Source: Agrobacterium tumefaciens str. B6
GTDB taxonomy: Bacteria > Pseudomonadota > Alphaproteobacteria > Rhizobiales > Rhizobiaceae
DNA length: 64,000 nucleotides
Direction: 5' to 3'
NCBI RefSeq assembly: GCF_001541315.1
Contig: NZ_LMVK01000001.1
Location: 1-64,000 of the forward strand
Position numbers and translations under genes: made by a program. Positions 8,058-19,675 of this stretch are shown here, piece by piece. The notes below the pieces were generated by a model. That model searched no databases and was not told where the DNA came from. It worked only from the letters and a program-made list of their open reading frames with translations. Position 1 is the first letter of the stretch, and each line of letters begins with the position of its first letter.

Positions 8058-8099
8058 GCATTTTGGGAAAACCGGACCCCGGTTTCCATCCGAAAATGC
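8058..8099. repeat. Imperfect palindromic element in the nrdH leader
   Basis: GCATTTT (8058-8064) pairs with AAAATGC (8093-8099); inside, GGAAAACCGG pairs with CCGGTTTCC with one bulge. The AAACCGG/CCGGTTT core resembles short intergenic palindromic repeats scattered in rhizobial genomes, but no second copy was seen here. It may be a folded mRNA element. The remaining leader (8100-8213) holds a further small stem CCGATT/AATCGG (8151-8170). Confidence 0.45.
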
Positions 8100-8213
8100 G
8101 AAGAGTTGCCTGGGCTACGCGCCTCACCTGAATGACAGATCCACCGCCACCCGATTGCGATTGTAATCGGCAATGTTGAGCCGTGTCCGAAATCGGCTTC
8201 GAGAGAGGAAATC

Positions 8214-8435
8214 ATGACCGTCACCGTTTACAGCAAACCCGCCTGCGTCCAGTGCACCGCCACCTATCGTGCGCTCGACCGCATTGGTGTTCCCTATGAG
8301 ATCATCGATATCTCCGAAGATGCGGATGCGCTCGATCACGTCCGGGGTCTTGGTTACATGCAGGTTCCCGTGGTCGTCGCCGGCGAACGCCATTGGGCGG
8401 GTTTCCGGCCGGATATGATCGGCTCGATCAGCTGA
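8214..8435 (+). CDS. nrdH: Glutaredoxin-like protein NrdH
   Basis: A 73-residue redoxin that reduces the class Ib ribonucleotide reductase. The CVQC active site is at about residues 11-14 (KPACVQCTAT), followed by ALDRIGVPYEIIDIS and the cis-Pro segment MQVPVVVA. The C-terminal WAGFRPD region is typical of NrdH rather than glutaredoxins. SD AGAGGAAA precedes the ATG. It is the first gene of nrdHIEF, 12 bases before nrdI. Confidence 0.95.
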   Translation: MTVTVYSKPACVQCTATYRALDRIGVPYEIIDISEDADALDHVRGLGYMQVPVVVAGERHWAGFRPDMIGSIS

Positions 8436-8447
8436 GGCGGTAAGGCG

Positions 8448-8833
8448 ATGGGCCTGATCGTCTATTATTCCAGCCGCTCTGAAAACACCCATCGTTTCCT
8501 TCTGAAACTGGGGCGGCGTTTGTTTCGCCTGCCGCTCGGCGCTGAGGACGACGTGCCTCATGTGTCGGAACCCTATGTGCTGGTCACCCCCACCTATGGG
8601 GGCGGCGGCACCAAAGGGGCCGTGCCTAAGCCCGTCATCCGGTTTTTGAACGAGCCCTCCAACCGAAATCTCATTCGCGGCGTCATCGCGGCGGGAAACA
8701 CGAATTTTGGCGCCGCTTTCGCATCCGCCGGAGATATCGTCTCGCGCAAATGCGCGGTGCCGTTTCTCTATCGCTTCGAGCTTCTCGGCACGGAAGAAGA
8801 CGTCGCCAACGTCAAACATGGATTGGAACGATT

Positions 8834-8846
<13 letters not shown>
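8448..8846 (+). CDS. nrdI: Class Ib ribonucleotide reductase flavoprotein NrdI
   Basis: A 132-residue flavodoxin-like protein that supplies the oxidant assembling the dimanganese-tyrosyl radical of NrdF. Visible motifs are [12 protein letters not shown] (FMN phosphate loop), TPTYGGG, and [11 protein letters not shown]. Length is normal. The start is preceded by GAGGCGG. Its 3' end overlaps the proposed nrdE start by 13 bases. Confidence 0.95.
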
Positions 8847-12011
<3,165 letters not shown>

Positions 12012-12029
12012 AACCCTGATGTCAGCAGG

Positions 12030-12053
12030 AACCCGCAAAGCCTATTGCGGGTT
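12030..12053. terminator. Convergent hairpin between nrdF and the esterase-like gene
   Basis: AACCCGCAA (12030-12038) pairs with TTGCGGGTT (12045-12053). It covers the last codons of the minus-strand gene and lies 19 bases past nrdF. No T tract is present on either strand, so it is a weak bidirectional terminator candidate. Confidence 0.45.
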
Positions 12054-13145
12054 CACCACCTGGCTCGCAAGGCGGAAGGGGCTGGAGACCGTTGCGCCGA
12101 TCGCATCGAATACGAAGGCTCCTGCACTATTGATATCACCGCCGCGCCTGCTTGCCTCCAGTTGCGGAACCATGGAGGCCAGCGCGGCATAACGGTCGTG
12201 ATTGAGTGGGTCCGACGCCTCCAGATTGGAGATATCGACGAATTGCACGCCCTCTTTCAGGGCCGCTTCCTGAACCTGCGGATCGGTGACGTCAAGCGCA
12301 CCGATGCGGGTGACATCGGCACCCAGTATGGAGGATGCTTTTAAGGCCCGGTCGTCCTTGGACACCAGCACGGTGAGTGGCGGATTGAGCCGGCCGACGA
12401 CCTCGATCTGCTTGCGGAAGACATCGGCGTCGATATCGGGCGCAGCCAGCACCACCTGCAGCTTGGCGATGACATCGTTCCTGCCTTCGAAGCGCAATTG
12501 CCGCAACGCTTCCATCACCAGCCAGCCGCCCATGCTGTGACCGAATACGACGACGCTTTTTCGTGGTGTCTGCCGGGTGAGGTCGGTCAATAGGGCGGCC
12601 AGCGCATCACGCGAATAGGTCGCCGATTCCTTGTCGGCGACGTAGCCGGTGACATTGGCCTGCGAAGGCCAGGCAAAGACTAATGGCACGCCATTCATAT
12701 TGGCATCGGCAGCCATTTGCGCCGCGCGGAAAAGGGCTTCCTGATAGCTGTAATTATAGCCATGCACAAAAAGTGCGATCTGCTTGCCAGAGCGGGCAAT
12801 ATCGCCGAGATCGGCGTTGAAGGCCGTCTTCGTCAACATATCGGCCTTGGTAACAACGAAGTCCTTCTTCGGGTCCGGCTTGCCGCTGGACCACTCGATT
12901 TTTCCGCTTTTATGGGTAGGAGGAATGGAAATATCGAAGCGCGCATAATTCGGCTCGGCCGCCCGTTCCGTCCCGAAGCCCTTTTTTGCGTCCTTGTTTC
13001 TCTCGCGTGTACTCGCCACATAGGCGGTTACGATTTTGGTGCCTTTGGCCCTGGTGTCCACAGCCTGCAGCACATCCGCCCCCGGTCTGCCCGCGCAGGA
13101 TGAAAGAACGCTGAGGGTGAGAAGGAGCGAAAAAATCAGGCGCAT
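12042..13145 (-). CDS. Alpha/beta-hydrolase (DUF900-type) lipoprotein
   Basis: A 367-residue protein with a lipoprotein signal: a hydrophobic stretch then LSSCAGRP, giving lipidation at Cys17. The rest is an esterase-like alpha/beta hydrolase of the DUF900 family: ALFVHGYNYSYQEA (oxyanion region), then the nucleophile elbow GHSMGGWLVMEAL, and a late NHDRY segment that could hold the His. It probably sits on the periplasmic face of a membrane. The substrate is unknown. It is convergent with nrdF and divergent from recF. Confidence 0.8.
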   Translation of the reverse strand: MRLIFSLLLTLSVLSSCAGRPGADVLQAVDTRAKGTKIVTAYVASTRERNKDAKKGFGTERAAEPNYARFDISIPPTHKSGKIEWSSGKPDPKKDFVVTKADMLTKTAFNADLGDIARSGKQIALFVHGYNYSYQEALFRAAQMAADANMNGVPLVFAWPSQANVTGYVADKESATYSRDALAALLTDLTRQTPRKSVVVFGHSMGGWLVMEALRQLRFEGRNDVIAKLQVVLAAPDIDADVFRKQIEVVGRLNPPLTVLVSKDDRALKASSILGADVTRIGALDVTDPQVQEAALKEGVQFVDISNLEASDPLNHDRYAALASMVPQLEASRRGGDINSAGAFVFDAIGATVSSPFRLASQVVNPQ

Positions 13146-13297
13146 GAATGGGCTACCGATGACAAGGAACGGCTGATAAATAACCGGCCGTCAAAAAAGT
13201 TGCTACTGGAGAATGAATTGCGCTGCTGCGGTGGTCTTCGATGTGGAGAGGCATTCCCCACCTTGCTATCCGGACATGTTCGTTTTAGGCCGTAAAG

Positions 13298-14425
13298 ATG
13301 ACGAACAAGGTGTCGCTTTTACGGCTGAAACTCACGGACTTCCGCAATTATGCGGCGGCTGCGCTCACGCTCGATGACCGCCATGTGGTGCTGACGGGCG
13401 ACAATGGTTCCGGCAAGACCAATCTGCTTGAGGCTGTCTCCTTTCTCTCACCCGGAAGAGGCCTGCGCCGGGCCACTTTATCCGACGTAACACGGGTGGG
13501 GGCGGAGGCTGCCGGTTTCTCGATTTTTGCCGATGTCGAAGGCATGGATGGCGAAGTCGCCATCGGCACCGGGATCGAAGGTGACGGAGAGGTGGTGTCG
13601 CGTCGCCTGAGACTAAATGGCACGCCCGTCAAATCCGTCGACGAATTGACCGACCATCTGCGGGTGCTGTGGCTGACGCCCGCCATGGATGGCCTCTTTA
13701 CCGGCTCATCATCGGATCGCCGGCGTTTCCTCGACCGGCTGGTGCTGTCGCTCGATCCAGCTCATGGACGGCGGGCAAGCGATTTTGAAAAGGCCATGCG
13801 CGGCCGCAACCGCCTGCTTTCGGAAGGCCGCTTTGATCCGGTCTGGCTGGACGGTATCGAAAAGCAGATGGCCGAACTCGGCATATCCATGGCCGTTGCC
13901 CGTTATGAGATGCTCGGCCTTCTGAAGAGCCTGATCGAAGGGCGGGCGGGCAATGCCGCTTTCCCGTCGGCAGCGCTCTCGCTCTCCGGTTTCATGGACG
14001 ATGGGCTCAACCGCCCTGCCGTCGATCTGGAGGATGAATACAGGCTTATGTTGCGCGATGGCCGGTATCGCGACGCCGCTGCCGGCCGTACGCTGGATGG
14101 GCCGCACCGCGTCGATCTCTTCGGGCGTCATGCGGAAAAGGACATGGAGGCCGAACGCTGTTCAACCGGGGAACAGAAGGCGCTGCTGGGGGGGCTGGTG
14201 CTTGCCCAGGCGCAGCTCACCGCCAATATGACCGGCCATGCGCCGGTCCTGCTGCTGGACGAGATCGCCGCCCATCTGGATGAGGGCAGGCGGGCGGCGC
14301 TGTTCGATCTCATCCACGCGCTTGGCGGCCAGAGCGTCATGACGGGAACGGATGCGGCCATGTTCTCGGCCCTTGGTGAGCGGGCGCAGTTCTTCAATGT
14401 CTCCCACGGGAGCATCACGGCGTGA
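13298..14425 (+). CDS. recF: DNA replication and repair protein RecF
   Basis: A 375-residue SMC-like ATPase that helps RecOR load RecA at gapped DNA. Walker A GDNGSGKTN is at about residues 34-42, after the typical LRLKLTDFRNYAAAALTL opening. The ABC-type signature STGEQKALL and Walker B VLLLDEIAAHLD are near the C-terminus. Length is standard. The gene is not beside dnaN/gyrB here. moeB starts 22 bases downstream in the same direction. Confidence 0.96.
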   Translation: MTNKVSLLRLKLTDFRNYAAAALTLDDRHVVLTGDNGSGKTNLLEAVSFLSPGRGLRRATLSDVTRVGAEAAGFSIFADVEGMDGEVAIGTGIEGDGEVVSRRLRLNGTPVKSVDELTDHLRVLWLTPAMDGLFTGSSSDRRRFLDRLVLSLDPAHGRRASDFEKAMRGRNRLLSEGRFDPVWLDGIEKQMAELGISMAVARYEMLGLLKSLIEGRAGNAAFPSAALSLSGFMDDGLNRPAVDLEDEYRLMLRDGRYRDAAAGRTLDGPHRVDLFGRHAEKDMEAERCSTGEQKALLGGLVLAQAQLTANMTGHAPVLLLDEIAAHLDEGRRAALFDLIHALGGQSVMTGTDAAMFSALGERAQFFNVSHGSITA

Positions 14426-14447
14426 CGGCAGAGAGATGGAGTGCGAC

Positions 14448-15215
14448 ATGGACCCGCTGAGCCCGGAAGAAATCGAACGCTACAAGCGTCACATCCTGCT
14501 GCCGGAAATCGGCGGCGCCGGACAGCAGCGGCTGAAGGCGGCGCGCGTACTGGTGATCGGAGCGGGCGGTCTTGGTGCGCCCGTGCTTCATTATCTTGCC
14601 GCCGCCGGTGTCGGCACGCTCGGCATGATCGATGACGATGTGGTTTCCCTCTCCAACCTCCAGCGACAGGTGATCCACGATACTGGCACGATTGGGGAGC
14701 TGAAAACGGAAAGTGCCCGCAAGGCCATCGCCCGTCTCAACCCGTATGTCCGTACTCTTGTTTATGAGGAACGCTTTTCGCAGGTCTGGGCGCATGACCA
14801 TCTGCAACCCTTCGATCTCCTTATCGACGGCTCGGACAATTTCGATACGCGTTATACCGCCGCCGATGCGGCGGAGGCTGCCAGGAGACCGCTGGTAACG
14901 GGTGCTGTCGGCCGTTTTGACGGCTCGGTGACGGTGTTGAAACCCTACGAGACAAATGCCGAGGGCATTCTGCTGCCCGGCTATCGTGACCTGTTTCCGG
15001 AGCCGCCTCCGCAGGGGCTTATTCCCAATTGCGCGGAAACAGGTATCGTCGGCGCGCTGACCGGGGTTATCGGCACGCTTATGGCCATGGAGGCGATCAA
15101 GGTGATCACCGGTGCCGGCGAACCGCTGATTGGCCGCCTGCTCCTTTATGATGCCCTGTCGGCCCGTTTCGAAACCGTGCGATACAGGCGACGGGCAACG
15201 GGAGGGAAATCATGA
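14448..15215 (+). CDS. moeB: ThiF/MoeB-family adenylyltransferase (molybdopterin-synthase adenylyltransferase)
   Basis: A 255-residue E1-like enzyme that adenylates the C-terminal Gly of a small sulfur carrier (MoaD or ThiS). The opening EEIERYKRHILLPEIGG is typical; the ATP loop is GAGGLGAPVLHYLAAAG, followed by DDDVVSLSNLQRQ and DGSDNFDTRY. No C-terminal rhodanese domain is present. ATG 14448 is chosen; ATG 14436 in the same frame is an alternative. The stop overlaps the next start by four bases (ATGA). Confidence 0.88.
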   Translation: MDPLSPEEIERYKRHILLPEIGGAGQQRLKAARVLVIGAGGLGAPVLHYLAAAGVGTLGMIDDDVVSLSNLQRQVIHDTGTIGELKTESARKAIARLNPYVRTLVYEERFSQVWAHDHLQPFDLLIDGSDNFDTRYTAADAAEAARRPLVTGAVGRFDGSVTVLKPYETNAEGILLPGYRDLFPEPPPQGLIPNCAETGIVGALTGVIGTLMAMEAIKVITGAGEPLIGRLLLYDALSARFETVRYRRRATGGKS

Positions 15216-15688
15216 CCGAGATTATCGAGATCGGAGAGGACTTCGATCGCTGGCAGGAATTGCTGGCGATCATCATGTCGTCCTTCGCCTATATGGACGG
15301 CGTCATCGATCCACCGTCCTCGGCCCATCGCCTGACGCTGGATAATCTCTCCGAAAAGGCGAGGGCGGAAATTGCTTTCGTTGCGGTGGACGAAGGCGAA
15401 CTGTTGGGCTGCCTGTTCTGCCGGCCGGAGCCACCCGCCTGTCTTTACGTCGGAAAGCTGTGCGTCTCACCCCAGGCGCAGGGAAAGGGCATAGGCAAGA
15501 TGCTGCTGCAGAGGTCCGAAGCGTTGGCGCGCGAATTGGCGCTGCCGGCGCTGCGGCTGGAAACCCGCATCGAGCTGATCACCAATCACGCCAGATTCGC
15601 CGCCTGGGGTTTCGTCAAGACTGCTGAAAACGCCCATGCCGGTTACGATCGCACGACCTCGATCGAGATGACCAAGGTCCTCGGTTGA
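15212..15688 (+). CDS. GNAT-family N-acetyltransferase
   Basis: A 158-residue single-domain GNAT. Motif A is KLCVSPQAQGKGIGKMLLQR (acetyl-CoA pyrophosphate loop QGKGIG), and the later ITNHARFAAWGFVKTAEN matches the C-terminal motif B region. The substrate cannot be told. It is coupled to moeB by an ATGA overlap, so both are probably on one mRNA, though a shared pathway is not evident. Confidence 0.88.
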   Translation: MTEIIEIGEDFDRWQELLAIIMSSFAYMDGVIDPPSSAHRLTLDNLSEKARAEIAFVAVDEGELLGCLFCRPEPPACLYVGKLCVSPQAQGKGIGKMLLQRSEALARELALPALRLETRIELITNHARFAAWGFVKTAENAHAGYDRTTSIEMTKVLG

Positions 15689-15752
15689 AATCGTCTTCAG
15701 CCGATCCGGCTGCGTAAAGTCCGGAGTTATCTTCCTTGGCCGATTACAGAGC

Positions 15753-16442
15753 CTATTGCAAAAGGCCGGATTGCACCATCTGGGAGAGAAATACCGAGGA
15801 GACGCGGTCAATGCCGGTCTGCGACTGGTTTTCTGCCGATCCGCCCCGCCACACAGCTTTCCCCTGCCCGCTGAAGAGCTGGATTTCCGTGCTGACCTTG
15901 TGGGTGAGAGGAGCCGCCTTTGTCGCTTCCACCATCTGATTCATCAGTCTTGCGGACGGCATGCGCGTTCTGTCGCCGATCTCGTCCGCATTTGCACCAG
16001 CCTTCAGCCGCTGGAAGGCCGGCGCGACATCCGGCAGAGAGCAGTTCATCTTGATCCGCGCCACAACAACACCCGTGGGCGTTTTTGCACCGATACGTGC
16101 GGGTTCCGCCTTGCAACGCACCCGCTCCGTGCTCGCCACCCAGAGCTTTGCGAATTGCTCCGATTGTTCTTTCGTTGTCCCCTTGGGTGAATGCATGCCT
16201 CTGTTTTTGCGTTGCCAGGCGACCGGGTCTGCAACCAGTTCCATATCCGTGTAGCGCGGGCTGCTACCCGAGGATCCCCATTCCTTGTTCAAACGAGACA
16301 TGCTGGCGCGATCAAAATTCAGCCAGGCGCGATAATAGAGTTCCGCAGTCTCTTCAGGGGAGGGCGAAGCGGCCTGGGCCGAACCGCCGACCAGCATGAG
16401 CAGGATGGAGATCAACGTTAAGAACTTCGTCTGGATACCCAT
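15753..16442 (-). CDS. Secreted protein of unknown function
   Basis: A 229-residue protein that begins with a clear Sec signal peptide (hydrophobic core ILLMLVGG, cleavage near SAQA-AS). The mature part has no motif I recognise. It opens with PSPEETAELYYRAWLNFDRAS, which resembles the start of small NTF2-like or stress-associated secreted domains, and contains only two cysteines (around VRCKAEP and KMNCSLP) that could form a disulfide. It lies convergent to the acetyltransferase gene. No function is assigned. Confidence 0.7.
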   Translation of the reverse strand: MGIQTKFLTLISILLMLVGGSAQAASPSPEETAELYYRAWLNFDRASMSRLNKEWGSSGSSPRYTDMELVADPVAWQRKNRGMHSPKGTTKEQSEQFAKLWVASTERVRCKAEPARIGAKTPTGVVVARIKMNCSLPDVAPAFQRLKAGANADEIGDRTRMPSARLMNQMVEATKAAPLTHKVSTEIQLFSGQGKAVWRGGSAENQSQTGIDRVSSVFLSQMVQSGLLQ

Positions 16443-16487
16443 TGAACTTTCCCTCCCTATGATCGAACGACGGTGGCCTGGGCCGGC

Positions 16488-17492
16488 TCAGTTCCGCCCC
16501 GGCAGCACCCGGTTCGGGGGACGATGGCCGTCGAACAGCGTGCGGATGTTGATGATGACCTTGTCGCCCATTTCGATGCGGCCTTCGATCGTCGCGGAAC
16601 CCATGTGCGGAAGCAGCACGACCTTACCTTCCTTGGCGAGCTTGATGAGCTTGGGGTTCACCGCAGGCTCGTTCTCATAGACGTCAAGACCGGCGCCGGC
16701 GATCTTGCCTTCGCGCAGGCACTGGATCATCGCCGCCTCATCGATGATATCGCCGCGCGCAGTATTGACGATGTAGCTGGTCGGCTGCATCAGCGCGAGC
16801 CGCCGCGCCGAGATCAGATGATAGGTTGCAGGCGTCGAGGGGCAATTGACGGAAACGATATCCACCCGCGCCAGCATCTGGTCGAGGCTGTCCCAATAGG
16901 TCGCCTCAAGCTCCGCCTCGGTGGCCGGATTGACGCGCTTGCGATTATGATAATGAATGGAAAGACCGAATGCCTTTGCCCGCCGCGCAACCGCCGTTCC
17001 GATGCGTCCCATGCCAACAATGCCGATGCGCTTGCCGGAAATACGCCGCCCCAGCATCCAAGTCGGTGACCAGCCAAGCCATTCATCTGCGCCATTGGCG
17101 AGCACGCGTGTGCCCTCGATCATGCGGCGCGGCACGGCCAGTACCAGCGCCATGGTGATATCGGCGCTGTCTTCGGTCAGCACATTGGGTGTGTTGGTGA
17201 CTGTAATGCCCTTGCGGGCTGCGGCATCCACATCCACATGGTCGATACCGTTGGAAAAGCTGGCGATCAGCTTCAGCTGCGGCCCCGCCTGATCGATCAT
17301 CGCGGCGGTGATGCGGTCAGTGACGGTCGGCACCAGCACATCCACTCGCTGCATGGCGGCGACAAGCTCCGCTTCGCTGCGCGGCGTATCATCGATATTC
17401 AGCTCGGCATCGAAGAGTTCGCGCATTCTGGTTTCGACGACGTCTGGCAATTTGCGGGTGATATAGACTGTCGGTCTCTTCTTGTGGGTCAT
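16488..17492 (-). CDS. D-isomer 2-hydroxyacid dehydrogenase (glyoxylate/hydroxypyruvate reductase type)
   Basis: A 334-residue NAD(P)-dependent dehydrogenase. The catalytic Arg is in NTARGDIIDE, the Glu in YENEPAVNP and the His in LLPHMGSAT. The Rossmann loop is GIVGMGRIGTAVARRAKAFG, followed by HYHNRKRV: the Arg after the second strand (HNR) suggests NADPH use. This pattern fits GyaR-like glyoxylate reductases of Rhizobiales. It is cytoplasmic and monocistronic. The exact substrate is not provable from sequence. Confidence 0.88.
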   Translation of the reverse strand: MTHKKRPTVYITRKLPDVVETRMRELFDAELNIDDTPRSEAELVAAMQRVDVLVPTVTDRITAAMIDQAGPQLKLIASFSNGIDHVDVDAAARKGITVTNTPNVLTEDSADITMALVLAVPRRMIEGTRVLANGADEWLGWSPTWMLGRRISGKRIGIVGMGRIGTAVARRAKAFGLSIHYHNRKRVNPATEAELEATYWDSLDQMLARVDIVSVNCPSTPATYHLISARRLALMQPTSYIVNTARGDIIDEAAMIQCLREGKIAGAGLDVYENEPAVNPKLIKLAKEGKVVLLPHMGSATIEGRIEMGDKVIINIRTLFDGHRPPNRVLPGRN

Positions 17493-17666
17493 CGTTTGCC
17501 GCTGCCTTGTTCAGAAGTCATTAACCAGAAAGAGCGATAATTTCTTTCAATCAGGGCGTTTCTACCAGACCCACCGGCGAAGACAAATAAAACTCGCTGA
17601 AGCTTGAGGCATGTGGAAACGAGCCTCCTTAAATATCATCCGGTTTGCAGAAGGCGGGAAACGGAA

Positions 17667-18206
17667 ATGGGCATACGCAGTGTGGTTTCTATCGTTTGCA
17701 TTGCATTGTCTCTGGGCCTTCTCGGTGCGGCCGGCGAAGCCATGGCGCAGGGTGCCGCAAAAGGCGCAAGCGGTCTGCCGCTGCCGCGTTTTGTCAGCCT
17801 GAAATCAAAGCGCGTCAATATGCGCATCGGCCCGAGCACGGATTATGCCGTGTCATGGATGTATTTGAAATCGGGAATGCCCGTCGAAATCATCCAGGAA
17901 TATGAAAACTGGCGGCGTATCCGCGATGCCGACGGCACGGAAGGCTGGGTCAATCAGGCCCTGCTGTCAGGTGAGCGCACGGCCGTTGCGGCTCCGTGGA
18001 TGCGTGGCAAGGGCAAGGAAGTCTTTGTGAACATGCGCCGCGAAGCGCAGTCGGGCGCTTCCGTTGTTGCACGGCTTGAGCCGGGCGTCGTCTTCAGGAT
18101 CGGCGAATGCAATGGCGACTGGTGCCGCGCCGAGGCCGGTCAGGCCTCGGGCTGGGTTTCGCAGGGCGAAATCTGGGGTGCTTACCCGGGCGAAGCCTTT
18201 AAATAA
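17667..18206 (+). CDS. Secreted protein with two bacterial SH3 domains
   Basis: A 179-residue exported protein. The signal peptide ends around AMAQ-GAA. Two SH3b repeats follow: RVNMRIGPSTDYAV...WRRIRDADGTEGWVNQ (about 50-105) and FVNMRREAQSGASVV...WCRAEAGQASGWVSQ (about 115-170). Such domains bind peptidoglycan or proteins in the envelope. The ATG at 17667 follows GGCGGGAAACGGAA; an upstream in-frame ATG would spoil the signal peptide. Its last eight bases overlap the convergent adenosine kinase gene. Confidence 0.85.
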   Translation: MGIRSVVSIVCIALSLGLLGAAGEAMAQGAAKGASGLPLPRFVSLKSKRVNMRIGPSTDYAVSWMYLKSGMPVEIIQEYENWRRIRDADGTEGWVNQALLSGERTAVAAPWMRGKGKEVFVNMRREAQSGASVVARLEPGVVFRIGECNGDWCRAEAGQASGWVSQGEIWGAYPGEAFK

Positions 18207-19191
18207 GGCCGTGTTTTTCGCCAAGCGCCTTCAACGATGACATGGGGCGCGGGCCGATCTGTTGAATGACGGCGGCAGCCGCAAGGCAGCCGAGCTTGCC
18301 GCAATCTTCGAGCGACCGGTCCTGCGTATAACCGAAAAGGAAACCGGCGGCGAAAAGATCGCCGGCACCCGTCGTGTCGACCACGTCATGCACCGGATAG
18401 GCTTCTACCTTCACACGCTCCGTGCCGCGCAGGATGACGGCGCCTTCCTCGCTCATCGTCACCGCCGCGATCTTGCAGTCGGCCGCGATTTTGGTCAGCG
18501 CCAGTTCGAAATCGTCGGTTTCGTAGAGCGACAGCGCTTCCTGCTTGTTGGCGAAAACGATGTCCACCGTGCCGGAGCGCATCAGGTCGAGAAACTCTTC
18601 GCGGTAGCGGCCGACGCAGAAGCTGTCGGAAAGCGTCATGGAGACTTCGCGGCCGTTTTCATGGGCAATGCGGGCGCATTCGCGGATGGCGTCCTTGGCG
18701 CGCGGCGGATCCCACAGGTAACCCTCGAAGTAGGTGACTTTCGTATCCGCCACCACATCATCTTCCACATCTTCCGGACCGAGATCGACGCAGGCGCCGA
18801 GATAGGTGTTCATCGAGCGCTCGCCGTCTTCCGTCACGAAGATCATGGAGCGGGCGGTCGGCGGGAAGGTGCCTTCCGGTTTCGTTTCGAAATAGACACC
18901 CTGGGCGCGGATATCGTGCTGGAAGATTTCTCCGAGCTGGTCTTCCGCCACCTTGCCGAAATAGGCGGCCTTACCGCCGAAATTCGCTACGCCTGCTGCC
19001 GTGTTGCCAGCGCTGCCGCCGGAGGCTTCAAGAGCCGGCCCCATAAGCGAATAAAGCAGCTCGGCGCGTTCCGCGTCGATGAGGTTCATCGCACCTTTGG
19101 TAATGGCATTGTCGTTGAGAAAGCGATCATCGCAGCGGGAGATAATGTCGACGATGGCATTGCCGACAGTCAGTACGTCGAATTTCGTCAT
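18199..19191 (-). CDS. Adenosine kinase (PfkB family)
   Basis: A 330-residue PfkB-family nucleoside/sugar kinase. The opening FDVLTVGNAIVDIISRCDD is typical of the adenosine kinase branch; SGGSAGNTAAGVANFGG is the N-terminal signature, and DTTGAGDLFAAGFLFG holds the catalytic Asp and anion hole. It phosphorylates adenosine to AMP for purine salvage. The start at 19191 gives the conserved N-terminus and follows a GGG-rich SD; the frame is open further upstream but without similarity. Confidence 0.88.
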   Translation of the reverse strand: MTKFDVLTVGNAIVDIISRCDDRFLNDNAITKGAMNLIDAERAELLYSLMGPALEASGGSAGNTAAGVANFGGKAAYFGKVAEDQLGEIFQHDIRAQGVYFETKPEGTFPPTARSMIFVTEDGERSMNTYLGACVDLGPEDVEDDVVADTKVTYFEGYLWDPPRAKDAIRECARIAHENGREVSMTLSDSFCVGRYREEFLDLMRSGTVDIVFANKQEALSLYETDDFELALTKIAADCKIAAVTMSEEGAVILRGTERVKVEAYPVHDVVDTTGAGDLFAAGFLFGYTQDRSLEDCGKLGCLAAAAVIQQIGPRPMSSLKALGEKHGLI

Positions 19192-19339
19192 AGGCCCTAT
19201 CCGTTTCGCACGGGGTGTGCATATTTTTCGAAAGGTCTTAAACATTTCTCGCGGCAAGAAAAGCCCAAAGAGAAAATATGCGGTTCTCGGGACGGGGCGA
19301 AAACGCGTCATCTGCCTGTAATGTGGTTAAGCTATTCCT

Positions 19340-19480
19340 TCTACCAGAGCAAAAGGTGTGTGAACGCGTACCGGAATGGAAGACATGATGGTCTTCTGGC
19401 TCCACCGTTATCTCCGCCACGGATGTACTGGCGGTATATAACGGACATAAAAGGCGGGGGTGACCCCGCTTTTGCTTTTT
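19340..19480 (+). ncRNA. Candidate small RNA A (shares core CCACGGATGTACTGGC with locus at 47.8 kb)
   Basis: The 484-base gap 19192-19675 has no coding sequence but is strongly structured. GAAGAC/GTCTTC (19380-19396) forms a first hairpin. CCGTTAT-CT-CCGCCA (19405-19419) pairs with TGGCGG-TAT-ATAACGG (19429-19444), presenting the loop CGGATGTAC. An intrinsic terminator with arms AAAGGCGGGG and CCCCGCTTTT follows at about 19450-19473. The 16-mer 19417-19432 recurs at 47802-47817 in the same position relative to a terminator. It resembles the suhB/MmgR class reported in Rhizobiales as I recall it. The 5' end is a guess. Confidence 0.6.
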
Positions 19481-19675
19481 GGAGAACGCCGGCCCATGGC
19501 ACCACGTGGCCACTAAGGGCGTTTCCGCCCAAGCGCCTCACCACGCGTTCTTCCCCTTCACGGCATACCTCATCGGACGAAAACGCGGAGCGAAAGCGTA
19601 TTCGTGATTCCATTCCCGCTGAAAAGGCTCTAAAGCGGAGTATCTCCCCGCAAAAGCCGCGAAAGCTTTCCCTCC

